64,000 bases of DNA from Bostrychus sinensis (lineage: Eukaryota; Chordata; Actinopteri; Gobiiformes; Eleotridae): positions 44,481,763 to 44,545,762 of the forward strand of contig CM036239.1 of the NCBI GenBank assembly GCA_020698575.1, read 5' to 3'. Below the pieces are notes generated by a model. That model was not told where the DNA came from and did no database searches. It worked only from the letters and a program-made list of their open reading frames with translations. The position numbers were made by a program, and so were the translations under genes. This document shows positions 36,403-48,299 of this stretch, in pieces; position 1 is the stretch's first letter, and each line of letters starts with the position of its first letter.

Positions 36403-37756
36403 CTCTTCCTTAAAAATAATGAAAGGAAAGAAAAATTAAGACTTTTCACAGTAGAATATTAAAGGAAAACTGTTAGCATGTTGAAATTCAACCTTGTTCC
36501 CAATTATATGGAAGTCTGCAGAAATCCCACTGTCGTATAACGTGTTCACACAAGTTACCATCATTGTGAATCTCCGCATGGACTCCACCACCTCTTTTCA
36601 ATCTCCCCCAATCCAGCTCTGGCTCTTTGTATGATTAAAAGCACATACAAGAGCTTTGCGTCTTGCAGATGTTGCCATAAATCAGTACTTGGCCCTGCCT
36701 CTGCAACTGGCTGCTTGACAAACCCTCCACAATAACTGCGGCCCCCACCCCACCCTTCCAGTAAATGGGGGGAAAAAAAAGAAAAAAGAGGGAAAGAGAA
36801 AAAAAAAAAGTCTGGAATTCCTATCCGACTGCTTGTAACTCTTTCAGGACTATTGTAAAGTCGGAGCCGTGTCAGCACAGGTGGAAACCCGAGGGCTCGT
36901 AAAAAAGCACAGAGGAGAAAATCCCGCCCACTCAAGGCTTTCTCCTCGCCAACAATGTCTTAGACTGCCCTGCTGTATTCAGTGGCCCTCCACTGTGACT
37001 AATCCCACTCAAATCTGAAGAGTTAAATCAGTTCGGCAGCCTGTGTGTCTGTGGACGCCAGTAACATACCCCCCCTTCCCCCTCCATGGCCATAAAGACA
37101 CCACCGTAATGGCTGGGAGTGCATCACTGGGAGACTACACAGCGTGGGGAGAAACATGTCTGCAGAGTAGTTCAAATAATTTCAACCTGTACACTTATCT
37201 TTGTCTTGAATTAGAGTCTAAACCCAAGTAAACTGAGTGTCTTCTACTTGGCTTTAGTTGAGTTTTCAGTTAGATGAAGAAACAGCAGCCTTGCCAGCCA
37301 AATCCGTTTGACAGTCCCTCAAATCACCAAAATGTATCAGTTGATAGTAATCCTGCCATTAGCTCTTTACCATATCATACCTACTTTACCAACTTTATTT
37401 GTAAAGCACATAAAAACTATTACAGTAGGCCAAAGTGCTGTACGCAGGCGATAAAACAAATGAGACCAAATACACACATTACAGACAATAAAAACACAAC
37501 AGGAAAACACATATTATGACACTAATTTAAAACATGAGTAAAAGCAATAGAGTAAGAATAAATAGGTAAAATGAAGTTAAAAGGCACTCTCACACTGTGT
37601 TATAAGCCAGAGAGAAAAAGTGCATTTAAAAATAGACTGGCTGGCTGATCTCTAATGGCAGCTTATTCCAGTTTTGGAGCAGAAACACAGAAGGCACAAT
37701 CACCACGAAGTTAACATTTTGACCTGGGACTGGCTAACTGTAGCTGATCTGCTGGC
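36403..37756. other. no gene seen; partly GC-richer
   Basis: 36540-37020 is non-repetitive and moderately GC-rich with a 124-codon minus ORF (36935-36561) showing no domain. 37380-37740 resembles the AGTGCTGTACGCAGGCGATA-type low-copy repeat. No coding evidence. Confidence 0.35.
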
Positions 37757-38296
37757 CAGTGGTGGACTGTAACAACATAAAAGTACATAGTTAATTTATT
37801 TAAGTACAATTTTCATGTATCTGTACTTTTACTACATTTTAGATCAAGTGTCTGTACTTTTTACTCCTACTACTTTTCTGAGTTGGTTTGAAGTACAAAG
37901 TATTTTGAGTTTTGGTGTAAAATCATGCATTTTTGTTGTGCCCTCATTGTACACACAAAGTACTTAAATATAAAAGATGCAGTAAAGTAGTACTCCTTTA
38001 GAAACATCAAAATAATAAAGACAGAAGACCTCGCTGGCGGATTCAGTCTCTTCTACTGCACCAGTTTGTTCATTTCATCTGGAAACAAAACAATTTTTCA
38101 GCAAAATCCCTCACATTTAACACTTTAATGAAGTCGAGTCTGTGTGAAATACTTTTTTACTCACAAGTACATTTAAAAGTAAGTACTTTTATACTTTTAT
38201 TTAAGTAGAAATGTTAAGGTGATGCTTGAGTAAAGTTTGGCTCCTTTATCTGTACTCTTACTTAAGTAAAGAAATTGAGTACTTCTTCCACCACTG
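37757..38296. mobile_element. hAT element, CAGTGGTGGA ends
   Basis: CAGTGGTGGA at the left and TCCACCACTG at the right are perfect 10-bp inverted ends. Flanks CTGCTGGC (37749-37756) and CTGCTGAC (38297-38304) are a 7/8 target duplication. 540 bp, interior of AAGTACTTTTACT-type motifs on both arms, no transposase. Confidence 0.85.
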
Positions 38297-38798
38297 CTGC
38301 TGACCCTGAGAGCGTGATGGGACATAAAGCAGGATCAGTTCAGACAGGATGGAGCAAGACTGTTCAAACATTTAAAAGTAAATAAAAAAATCTTAAAATC
38401 CTAAAACATACTGGCAACCAGTGGAGAGAAGCTAAAATCTGTGAAATACTTTTGTATTTGCGAGTACCCGTTTAACGTCAGCCGGCAGAGTTTTGGACCA
38501 GCTGCAGTCTGGAAAGTGCAGTCTGGCTCACACCAACATAAAGAGTGCTGCACAAGTCAAGCTGAGTCATCATGAAGGCGTGAATGATGGTTTTAATTTT
38601 CTTTGGTGATAGAATTGGTTTTGTTTTCATTAGTTGTCTTAATTGAAAGAATTAAGATTGGCTGTATGTTTTTCAAAATGTTTTTCATAGAGCTTTCCAT
38701 AGTAGATTTCAGTCATAGAGTAGATTTATTTTTGTATTATTTGTAAAGCTCTTTTTTTTTTTTTGTCATTCTAGCTCTAACCTCAGAATTTTCTACCC

Positions 38799-39620
38799 CA
38801 GCAGTTCCCAAAGTGGGGTCCGTGGCCCCTTGGGGGTCTGCAAAGGTACTGCAGGGGGGGCCCCCAGCGGCTGTCTATATTAAGTACATAAAAAGAGATT
38901 GAGTTTGAAATGCACTGTAAAAAACAATGCTGCAGAAACTCAAGGCAACAGGATCCCTCAAGATTTTTGAGTTTTGGTGATCAACTCAAAATCTCAACAA
39001 CTAATATTTTTTTTACCCACCAAATTTAACATTCATACATCTAAAACAAATGTAAGTTTTACTCAGTATCTTTATTTTTTCCAACTCATCTTACAGCCAA
39101 CTGACTCCACTGTTCAGAAAAAGTATTATTGATAATAATAAAAACTAAATATACTACATTTAACAAAAGAATAACTTTTTCTGAACAATGTAAGTTGGCT
39201 GTAAGATGAGTAAAAAAATAATGATAGAGAGAAAAACTTAAAAATTAGAAAAGTTTTTAGAAAGTTTTTAGTTTATGAATATCAAATTAAGTGAAAGTGT
39301 GGAAAACTCTGAGATTTCGAGTTGGCCCCAAAAATCTTGAGGTATCCTTTGCCTTGAGTTATTGCAGCTTTTTTTCTTCTTCTTTTTTTTTTTTTTTTTT
39401 TTTTTTTTCATTTTTTTTTTTACAGTGTATTTGTTTAAAATTATAACTTTAAAACACTTTTTAGCCAATAGTGAGTGTTTTTGTAATGTTTTTATAGAAA
39501 TATATGGAAAAAAACATGAAAATAAAATTTGGGATCGAGGGAAGTTGTATTGTTGGTGGTCCGCGTGGGATTTTGGTAAATTTAAGAGGGCCGTGACACT
39601 CCTGACTTTGGGAATGGCTG
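38799..39620 (+). mobile_element. composite: hAT-like element with inner MITE
   Basis: Ends CAGCAGTTCCCAAAGTGGGG and, reversed from the right, CAGCCATTCCCAAAGTCAGG. Flanks TTCTACCC (38791-38798) and ATCTACCC (39621-39628) are a 7/8 duplication. From about 38913 to 39427 it holds the palindromic inner MITE (CACTGTAAAAAACAATGCTG ... TTTTTTTTTTACAGTG). Poly-T at 39382-39420. Confidence 0.8.
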
Positions 39621-39628
39621 ATCTACCC

Positions 39629-40379
39629 ATTCACTATCTCTGTCTGGCCTCTCTGACGTTATCTCTAAAACATCTAACATGAGCTGTCCCTCTGATGTTC
39701 TCATTCCTAATCCTATCTGTTGTTGTCACTCCCAAAGAAAACCTCAACATCTTGCATATCAGTGTATCAAGATGTGTGCACTGTTATTCATTTCATTAAG
39801 ATGTGTAAATGATAGTGCAGTTTATGGCCAACCACTTGTGTCTATGAAGAGTTTTTTTCTTTCATGCTAGGAGAACATTGGAATGACTTTAACACTACAT
39901 GTTTAATAATTTTAAGGCGATGCATTTTATACCAAAATGTTACATAGTATCCATGGTCTGGTGGTTTTCATAGAGTCTGGGCTGAGATTCAAACTGATGG
40001 AAAAGTATGTGAACATGTTATAAATGACTGTGGGATTTCTGATGTTGCATGAGGATTTTGGCTCATGTTTGCACTGTGACTTCAGTTTCTGTAATTTAAT
40101 ATGGCCAAATGAGTTACACCTTACCATTCAAATGTTTTCTCACATAGAAGGGCCATGTGGTTCGACTAGCCATTTGTTATCTATTACATAAAAAAAAAAA
40201 AAAAAATAAAACACTGTTGTTCTTGTTTCTTTTTTTTTTTTTTTTTTTTTGTTAAAATTGGGTACCTGGGAAAATGTATGCAGATTTAACTACCCCTAAA
40301 TGAACCTGGATAAGCAAACAACCAATCAGAGCACCATATAAGCCCATCCTCCTTTTTATAAAGGGTTGTGATTAATCCA
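39629..40379. other. no gene seen
   Basis: AT-rich with A-run at 40191-40206 and T-run at 40230-40250. Short ORFs only. Confidence 0.45.
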
Positions 40380-41207
40380 GGAGTGCTCAACAGTGACCGC
40401 CCACCTCTGGTTGTGGAAGTGAATTTTCCATTCATTTTTCCTATTGATTTTTTCAAAAAATCTGTATATCAAGAGTTTAAAGGTCCCCAATGCTAAATTT
40501 ACTAAATTTGGTCTTTTAACCATGGTTCCTGGAGTTGTATTTTGTTTCTTCTTGCTTGTTTGAGTAATCCTGTTGGCAGAGCTTGTTCATTCTTCTTTCT
40601 CAAGACTGAAGCTGTTCTACATAGCCACATGCCTGGGAAGTGCTCCTGCATGTTTCTAAAGTCCATACACCTTCATCGGACTGATAATTTCAGCGCTTCA
40701 ATTGCTTTTACTATAAAGCAGCATCTGTTGTTGCTAATAGCTGCGCTAAAAAGCCATTTTATGCTCTGTCTATTTCCCAGCGTTACCAGCAGGGGGGCAA
40801 CAGGCACTTAATCCATTTTTTCATACATACACAATATTTTAAGTTATAAAACATACAATACTTATGCAAAAGTGTCTAAAACCATTTCAAAGAAGACCCC
40901 CCCCCCCCCAAAAAAAAAAAAAGGCATAATATAGGGCCTCTTGATGGAGGATTATCAGCTATTGTGCATTTAATTTCAATCAAAACATGATCTGCAACTT
41001 GAAACATGGCTAAAAACAAATTTTTGTTTTGTTTTTTTCCAAGTTGCAGATTATTTTTTGATTGAAATTAGTTATGACCATGAGTTATCCCATAGCTGAT
41101 TAGCCTCTGTCAATCGTTTAAACTCTCATAAGTCAATGGGTAAAATGAATGGGAAATGTACTTCTGGAAACATGTGGAGGCCTGGTGGGTGGTCATTGTT
41201 GAGCTCC
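40380..41207. mobile_element. foldback element split by a family A MITE
   Basis: Left arm 40380-40476 plus 40944-41003, right arm about 41038-41207, reverse complementary: GGAGTGCTCAACAGTGACCG at the left against GGTCATTGTTGAGCTCC at the right; centre AATTTCAATCAAAACATGAT against TTTTTTGATTGAAATT. The left arm is interrupted at TTAA by 40477-40943. Confidence 0.75.
40477..40943 (+). mobile_element. family A, variant B MITE inside a foldback arm
   Basis: Left TTAAAGGTCCCCAATGC, right GGCATAATATAGGGCCTCTT. Contains CTGATAATTTCAGCGCTTCA, CATTTTATGCTCTGTCTATT and ACCAGCAGGGGGGCAACAGG, the variant B interior, and a C-run/A-run at 40898-40922. The right TTAA has mutated to TTGA. Confidence 0.7.
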
Positions 41208-41394
41208 ATTTTAGGTTTTTGAATGAGTGTAAATTGTTGCGACGGGAAAGGGTTCATAACCTGTTTTTACTTTGCCAAATGAATGAGTATGGCTAGTCTG
41301 GCAATAGTCTACCAAACCTAGTCTACCAAACACAAGGGTCACCTGATTTTTATTTCAAATCTTTATATTACGTAACGCTGATCAGTTCTGACAA

Positions 41395-42110
41395 GGCATA
41401 TCTAATACATGCATGAGCTCAGTGGTCAGCTCCAATCCCCCGGCACATTTCCTGAGCTTTATAACTCAGGAATAATAATTTCTGCAAGCCGCCTGCAGCT
41501 ATTTAATACAATAAACATATGTCTTCATGTCACCACATCTGGCAGCAATAAAAGCAAATTAGCTACAAAATTCAGAGTGTCTGGCAGTGAGATAAGGCTA
41601 AATTCATTTTCTGGGGTGTGTGTGGAGCAGTGATGGCCCGGGGAGCTGACCCTAGATCAGTTTTGGAACACTTAAGGGCAAGACATGCAAATCCTAGAGT
41701 CTGATCTCAGGGCTGCAGGGACTGGACCCCGTCGCTTGTCTGCCAGTCAATGGTGGTCTGGAGCAATAGTGGACTTCCTGTCTCATTTCTCCCGCAGCAG
41801 AATCAAAGAGAGGAAATTGTGTCCTAATCTGGCCGGGGTTTGCCCCCCTCTCCCCCACCGGCTGGAAATGCAAAGATTGTCGCTGGTTGGAGACTCGGCA
41901 GGAGACTATACAGAGATCCACAGGGCTTTTGGGAAAATGGGGAAGCTTTCTCTGCCTCAGACACTTGTCGGCCACAAATTGTTCTTGGGTTGCAGGCAAT
42001 TTTAGCAACTTTGGTAAATGGGTAAATAACCCACCCTGACCTCGCCAACATGTTTAAAAGGGGAATTACACCCATCCGGCTTCATTGTAACATGCATATT
42101 TCAGTTAAGT
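41395..42110. other. candidate conserved region; both strands open
   Basis: The longest non-repetitive, GC-richer island of the left part: CTGAGCTTTATAACTCAGGA, CAAGCCGCCTGCAGCTATTT, CATCTGGCAGCAATAAAAGC. A 106-codon plus ORF (41685-42005) and a 104-codon minus ORF (42008-41694) overlap almost fully, as GC-rich non-coding DNA often shows. No domain in either. Confidence 0.3.
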
Positions 42111-42191
42111 GTAAAATTGGGCAAGGAAGTGCGGTCGAGAACTAGTTTTCAGTCAGTGATGCCTTTATATGGTAAAACAGTTAATGATTTT

Positions 42192-42192
42192 C

Positions 42193-42280
<88 letters not shown>

Positions 42281-42306
42281 TAATATACATAATAATAATA
42301 ATAAAT
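42192..42306. repeat. (TTA)n followed by (TAA)n
   Basis: About 14 ATT units followed directly by about 16 AAT units and a shorter AAT run, so the array is self-complementary and can fold on itself. It abuts the tail of the SINE at 42297-42592. Confidence 0.95.
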
Positions 42307-42592
42307 CTTATATAGCGCTTTTCCAGACACTCAAAGTTTCTTTACAATCAGGTACATTATTCATTAGTGACTCCTTAGTCACACTGGTGGTGAGCTGCTT
42401 TTGTAGCCACACCTGCCTTGGGGCAAACTGACTGAGACATGACTGCCCTTCTGTGCCTACCAGTCACACTCAAGGTGAGTGAAGCATCTTTTGCTCAAGG
42501 ACACAATGGCAGTGTGCATTGCTAGTAGTGGGGATCAATTCCCAGTTAGTGGGCAAACAGCTCTACCTACTAAGCTACTGCCGCCCCAGTAA
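42297..42592 (-). mobile_element. tRNA-derived SINE, reverse
   Basis: Minus-strand head GGCGGCAGTAGCTTAGTAGG (A-box-like TAGCTTAGTAGG), B-box-like region GGGAATTGATCCCC, then the body GTGTCCTTGAGCAAAAGATG and the tail CTGGAAAAGCGCTATATAAG. Confidence 0.7.
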
Positions 42593-42595
42593 CCT

Positions 42596-42816
42596 GTTAA
42601 TTTTTAAAATACTTACTAAGTATTACTTCAACATGTAATTATCACTAGTTGGTTATAAACCATGTTATTAAAGTTTAATTCTTGAGTTATAATCTCTCTC
42701 TATCTTAATCAATGCAAAATATAATATTAAATATAAATATTATTAATTGAATTGCTATACAAATTAATTCATGCATCATTGCTTAATTTTGGTGAGTTAT
42801 TCTGAAGTGTTACCTG
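42596..42816. mobile_element. MITE, GTAACACTT family (partial left end)
   Basis: Right end TTATTCTGAAGTGTTACCTG matches the family terminus; the left end AGTAACCTGTTAATTTTTAA is decayed. Interior TTATAAACCATGTTATTAAA as in 53250-53280. Confidence 0.5.
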
Positions 42817-42837
42817 TGATGCTACTAATAAGACCTG

Positions 42838-43205
42838 GGTCGGCAGTAGCTCAGTCGATAGAGATGTTTGTCCGCCAACCCAGAGGTTGGGGGTTCAGTC
42901 CTCAGTACTGTTATTGCATACTGTTGTTGTGCCTTGCCTATGTATGAGAGGCCTCAGGGTAGCTGTGGCTAAGGAAGTAGTGTGTAACAGTAAATTGTTC
43001 TGGCTGTGTGTTTTGTGCAAGAAGTTTCAAGTTTTTATCAGCTTGATAAAACATTAGCACACAATAATTCACCCATTCATACTCACAAGCAGGGTTAAGT
43101 GTTTCTCCCAGGGACACAATGATATGCAACAGTGGGAGCAGGGTTTGAACCATCAACCTTCTGGTTGGTAAATGAATGGGTCTACCATCTGAGCTACTGC
43201 CACTA
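42838..43205. mobile_element. two tRNA-SINE heads facing each other
   Basis: Plus head at 42838: GTCGGCAGTAGCTCAGTCGA (A box TAGCTCAGTCGATAG) and GGGGGTTCAGTCCTC (B box). Minus head ending at 43205: TAGTGGCAGTAGCTCAGATG with GGTTCAAACCCTGCTCCC. The bodies meet near 43010-43040. Confidence 0.65.
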
Positions 43206-44996
43206 CTGCAGGTGACTTGATGAAGCGCCAGCCAGGTAGCTAAACAACAAACCACTACGAGAGTAAAACATAATAACATTAGAAAATGTTGTTGTTTTGT
43301 AAATATGTAGCAGGATTCGTTATGTTTTTCAGCATCGCCATGTTGTTAACAAGTATTGCTAAAAGTGCCTAACCTATAACCTACCCACTTGCGGCATTAC
43401 TGCTACCCAAATGAATTAGCGAGAGATAATGAATAATAATATAGAATTATATTGAATTGTGTTTGGTAGACACAGATTTGCTGCACATTGTCAGCTAATC
43501 ATAAAATATGACACTGCCCGTTCATGGCATAAATATTTATAACTTTTGCATAATTTGGAACACATCAGATCACTTTACATTGGAGACACTTTGAAGCCCA
43601 GATCTCAAGGCTTTGTCTGGAAAGTTCTCCTCTCTTTTGTTGTATGACATCTGTTTATGCAAATGTTATATCAACTTTACCACCATCAAATTATTGCAGC
43701 CATATATCACTGCAGTATACAAACGTTTAGAAATATTTTACAAACAACAAATTGTTCTCAGACTTGAGAAAGACTAAAATGTATTATTATTATCTATTCT
43801 GAATGAGCGGTTATGTTCAGCTCTGCTCTGTGTACCGTGGCTTTGATAAGGTTCAGTAGAAGTGGCCTGTTTGCCGGACTCAGCCCCAGCTGTTTCCCAG
43901 GTGTCTGGATGTGTGTGGCTGCACCATCTTGTCCTAATCGCAGCCTCCTCAAAGAACTGGCAGGACTTCCAACAAACCCTCTCATTCCTTTACAATGGGG
44001 TAAAGGCGTTCAGAGCGGCACTGCGTACAGAGCACAGCCAGGTGTACTAAACATTAGTCAGCCACACGAACAGGGCATAAACAGCATGTCCTAAGAAAGC
44101 AAACCTCATCAGCATTTCCATACACAAGCCTGGGTCAGTTTCCCAACTTCACACACTACATTTACAGGAGTGGAGAAGAATGAATTAGTATCTACATTTC
44201 ATGCTTTTAGGTTAAATAAAATGGTAAAACTTGGTCTATCACCACAAAATACTAATACACAAGATCGAACTTTATGCTTTAAGGTTACCTCAACAAATGG
44301 ACCGTGCTAAATTGGACACAACCATTAAAGCAGCTAATTTTTTTCTTAATATTCATGAGTCTGTATGACCCCTTGCTCGGCTTTACTTCATCCCCCCCTC
44401 CTGTCTCTCCAGACAAGTTTTTTTCTCCCTTTAAAACCACTCTGCCATGACAAAAAGTGAGATATAAAGCCATCGCTAGCTAGTTGTTTAGCTAACAAAT
44501 ATTTTGTGTATGTTGTAGGACCTCAGTAACAAATAGACGCCATTCAAGTCAATGCGTCAGTTTACACTGGCTGCGTTACAGTACCTGCCTGAAGTTCTGG
44601 CAAAAATACGAGGAGTCCATTTTTGATGGATGCTGCAGCCCCCATGCATAAAGTTGAAGAGACCAGATCGATGAACAGAAGATTGTGGTTAGACAGGCAA
44701 ACTTGACTTATATTTACATGTAGCTGTGTACATGGTTGTTATTGCATGAATCGGATGAATGAAAAAAAAAACACATTAAAAATAGCTCTGACACCATCTT
44801 TGTACACATGATAAACATATCTTCCCCTTTTATATAATGCTAGAATAACCCTTGAAATAAATTTACAATATAATGTGAGTTTCATAAGGCATTTAGGACA
44901 CGTCAGAGGGGTGGCCATTTGGGGGCACAGGCTCAGTTACAGGGGCACTAACCACCCCTGGCCACCCCCTAGAACCGCCCCTGGCTGGCTCTGGTT
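43206..44996. other. no gene seen
   Basis: Contains a GC-richer unique patch at 43795-44100 with overlapping ORFs on both strands (62-93 codons), none with a domain, and AT-rich sequence elsewhere. Confidence 0.4.
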
Positions 44997-45393
44997 TAGG
45001 ACTGCACAATATATCGCAAAATTATCGTTATCGCAATATCAGCAAAGCAATGGCCGTATCGCAAGACTTTAAATATATCACAATAACACTGTTTTCTTCC
45101 ATCTGACAGAGATTTACTCTGAGGAATCATTTTCCACCAGAGCCTTAAAAGAACATAAAAATGTTTAAGAAGTCAAGTTTTAGTGGTAATTGAATTAATT
45201 TAGTCACAGCTTAGCCTTGTTTTATTCCTGGTTTAGTCTGTGGTAAGTTTTAATTTTGTTGCCGTTTTGATTTGTAAATACAGGAACTTACATTTTTGTG
45301 AATTTAACTTACTATGTTCTAAAAGTAGGCTCTATCGCAATTTTCAACATAGTTATCAAATACTGCATGTTTTCTCCCTATTGTGCAGCCCTA
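44997..45393. mobile_element. hAT-type MITE with perfect duplication
   Basis: TAGGACTGCACAATA at the left, TATTGTGCAGCCCTA at the right (one mismatch). Identical CTCTGGTT at 44989-44996 and 45394-45401. 397 bp; ATATCGCAAAATTATCGTTA motif near the left end. A very common fish MITE type. Confidence 0.9.
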
Positions 45394-45985
45394 CTCTGGT
45401 TACATATGTGCTGCACATGCAATACACTCAGTGTAAATTGAAGTCTGCAGGAATACTGTACCACAGATGTACTGCACTGTAATGCATTCAGTGTAAGTTA
45501 GGCATAAAGGCTGGTCCTATCTCACAGCGGTAAAGATATAGTTCCCAGGCTTGGATTTTAACTGGGGTAAATCTATTGAGTCACAAAGCCTTACAGTAAC
45601 AAAGAATCGACCAAAAAATGTCTGGATCCAGCTGATGTTTTGGATCCACAATAAATAAGTCATTATTTATTCTTGGCCCATTATAGAACTTTATTGAAAA
45701 TTTGATCAAAATCCTTTGAGTTATTGTGCTAGCAGTTGGATAAACAAACAAAGCAACACTGCAAAATCATAATCTCCTTGGCAGACATAATAACGCCTTG
45801 CTGCCATAGTAATAATGTTACTGCATTTATGCATGATAAGACAAGGGTTCAATTCTCCCATGGGCATGTAAACTCAAAGACAAAGACTTATCCTGGCCAT
45901 GAGCATAGACTAAGCTCCACATGTAAACATACTGACTTCAAATTTTTCCATTCGGACAGATTCGACATGAAACCACTGCGCTTGA
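45394..45985. other. no gene seen
   Basis: AT-rich, unassigned; one 87-codon ORF (45736-45999) without features. Confidence 0.4.
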
Positions 45986-46260
45986 ATAGGGGCTCTTGAC
46001 TAAATCCCCCTCCGAAAGTGCTGGCACCTCCATCTCGAATGTGGCATTTCGTAAACACGTCTTCTCTCTGTGGCAGTCAGGCAGCCGCGAGACGCTTTCC
46101 AAGTGCAAGTTTCAACAGCTAGTGCGGCGGCTGCGGCACAAGCACACCTTTTTCCCTCATGTTGGAGAGGAGAGGCCTGAAATAACAAACGTCCAGACCT
46201 AGGAGAGAGGAGCCTGGGAGGGGGAGAGGGGTGAGGTGTAGTGAGTCACCCAGCAAACAC
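45985..46260. other. candidate conserved non-coding region
   Basis: Non-repetitive and GC-richer: CCGAAAGTGCTGGCACCTCC, CGAGACGCTTTCCAAGTGCA, GCTAGTGCGGCGGCTGCGGC. Short ORFs on both strands, no domain. The role is inference. Confidence 0.27.
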
Positions 46261-47850
46261 ATGTAAACACCGGGACGAGCTCAGGTTTGTGCAATGTTAG
46301 TCTAACTGCAACTTCAGGGCGTTAACAAGGCTTATATGTAATTATAACGTGTGTATTTGTTGACAGTTATTAGCGCCTTTGCTATGTTGTAATTAAAAAA
46401 GCATTGTCATTAAAACAGCAGGGTTAGTGTTGACTAGAATTAGCAGGACAAGTACTGGGAGCTTCAGTGTACAATATATAGTTAGAGTCAGTAAAAGTGA
46501 TATGCGTATAGGTGCAGAATTCTCTCACTATCACACACATTTGCTCTTTGCATTTGACCCAACTTTTAAATGCCACAAAGGTGACTTCTCAGGAGCAGTG
46601 AACATCCTCAGTGCAGTGCAAGGGGGCCCTTCTCCAGGATCCTGCTCAGGCGTACCTAGGATTAGCCTATTGTGCATGTTTTAGGTTGAGAGTGGAACTG
46701 TGAGCATTTTAAAAACTGGCAACAAGTCGTTTGATATGGCTAAGGACAATGGCCGCCAAAGATTCTGCATAAAGATGATTGTCTAATGTTTGGAACCGAC
46801 TGCTGATGTTGTCAGTGAGTGGGTAGAGGGCATTAGCTTCTGGTTTCTTATTTACCTGCTCTAACTATACATCTATGCATAAGTTTTTAGGCTACCTCTG
46901 AGACACACTACAAGTGACTGGATGCTGTGTTTATACTGAGCAACTACATAAATAATAACACTAACAAATGGCAATGCATAACTGTTGATGTATAAACTTC
47001 CCATGTTCTCACTAGTTCACTCGGGCAGCGACTGGGAACCCTTCTCCAGAACTTGAGCTGGGACCTTGGTCAGGAGTACCTAGCTGGAGCATTAGCCTTT
47101 GTGCATGTTTTAGTTAGGTAGGACCCATCCAGACACAGGGAGAACATGCTAATGTATTTGACTAATGTCTAATATTTGGAAAAAACTATGAGTGCATAGA
47201 AGAAATTCATGGCAACATCTCTTCTTTTTATGTAAATTAAAGGAATTCACCCCAAACAAACACATTCTTTTAAACTTCTATTGTTGTGCCATTGAAAGCC
47301 TTCTTACCAGCTGTATAACTATGTGGTTTGGTAATCTCAGAGAAAAGAAAGGGGTAAGAGTAAATAAAGGAAAGCTTTAAACCGAGTGGTTTGTTCTCAC
47401 TGTGAGTTATCAGTCCTGGAGAACATCTGCAAACACAGACTTCTTTCTCGGGCATTGCTTATCATGGATGACCAAACTAATCATCCTGCTCACGCCATCT
47501 TTGAAATTCTCTCCTCAGGGAAACACTATTGTTCTTTGAAATGCATTAGACTACATCTTGCATCTCCCACAAGCTGTGATGACTTTGAACAATGCACTTT
47601 GAACTGACATGCACCTTTTTCTTTGCATTTAATCTTTTATTGCTGTATTTATTGGTATTTACTGATATCTTGTGTTTTATGTTTTTTAGTATTTGCTTGT
47701 TTTATGTGTCTATGTTTTAACCCCATTTTTATGTTTAGCTAATTAGCTAGTACTTTATTATTTACCTGTTATATATATATCTAAACATACGTCTTTGGGC
47801 TACAAGAGATATACACTGCAAGCAAGAGACTGTTGATGGGGGAACCAAAG
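46261..47850. other. no gene seen; degenerate duplicate
   Basis: 46590-46690 and 47030-47125 share GGGxCCCTTCTCCAGxA and TACCTAGxxxxAGCCTxTTG, an old direct duplication about 430 bp apart. Otherwise AT-rich with short ORFs. Confidence 0.4.
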
Positions 47851-47854
47851 TACC

Positions 47855-47985
47855 TAAAAAACCAACCCAGATACGGAAACATGCAAACTCCACATAGATC
47901 GCACCCCACACGGTCCATTAATCAAACATAGGATCTTCTTGCTGTGAGGCGACAGCGCTAACCACTTTGCCACCATGCCACCAAG
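47855..47985 (-). mobile_element. SINE-like fragment, reverse
   Basis: CATGCAAACTCCACATAGAT, AGGATCTTCTTGCTGTGAGG and CGACAGCGCTAACCACTTTG form the reverse of a widespread fish SINE/LINE tail (GTGGTTAGCGCTGTCGCCTC type). Confidence 0.6.
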
Positions 47986-48299
47986 AGAGAAAGACAACAA
48001 AAAGATGGTGGACCGTGTTAAAAGAAATGTCTGCCTTTCAAGGAAGACCTGCAAATTTGGGGAACATACAGTAATAAATACAGGTTACTTGTCATTCATT
48101 GTTTTGTAATGCTAGGCTGTGGCTAAGGCTTTGTAGTTGTTCTGCTTTGCTTTAATTTTTACTTTGAACATTTCAAGACTGCCCTGATTGTCCTGCTAAA
48201 ATTGGCCAAGTTTTTGCAAAGCCTAAACCTAATATACTTTTTCTCTTAATGGGCCAGTCCTGCCTTCTTTACAATGGCTATTTTGTTACTTATTTTGGG

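Noticed and set aside
41685..42008. Overlapping 106- and 104-codon ORFs on opposite strands
   Set aside because: Neither shows a domain, signal peptide or exon boundary; mutual openness is typical of GC-rich non-coding DNA. Kept only as a candidate conserved island.
42192..42306. Possible CRISPR-like or regularly spaced array
   Set aside because: A continuous trinucleotide microsatellite without spacers; eukaryotic context.
42838..42905. Possible genuine tRNA gene (A and B boxes visible)
   Set aside because: No plausible cloverleaf with anticodon stem and acceptor pairing; it continues into a SINE body.
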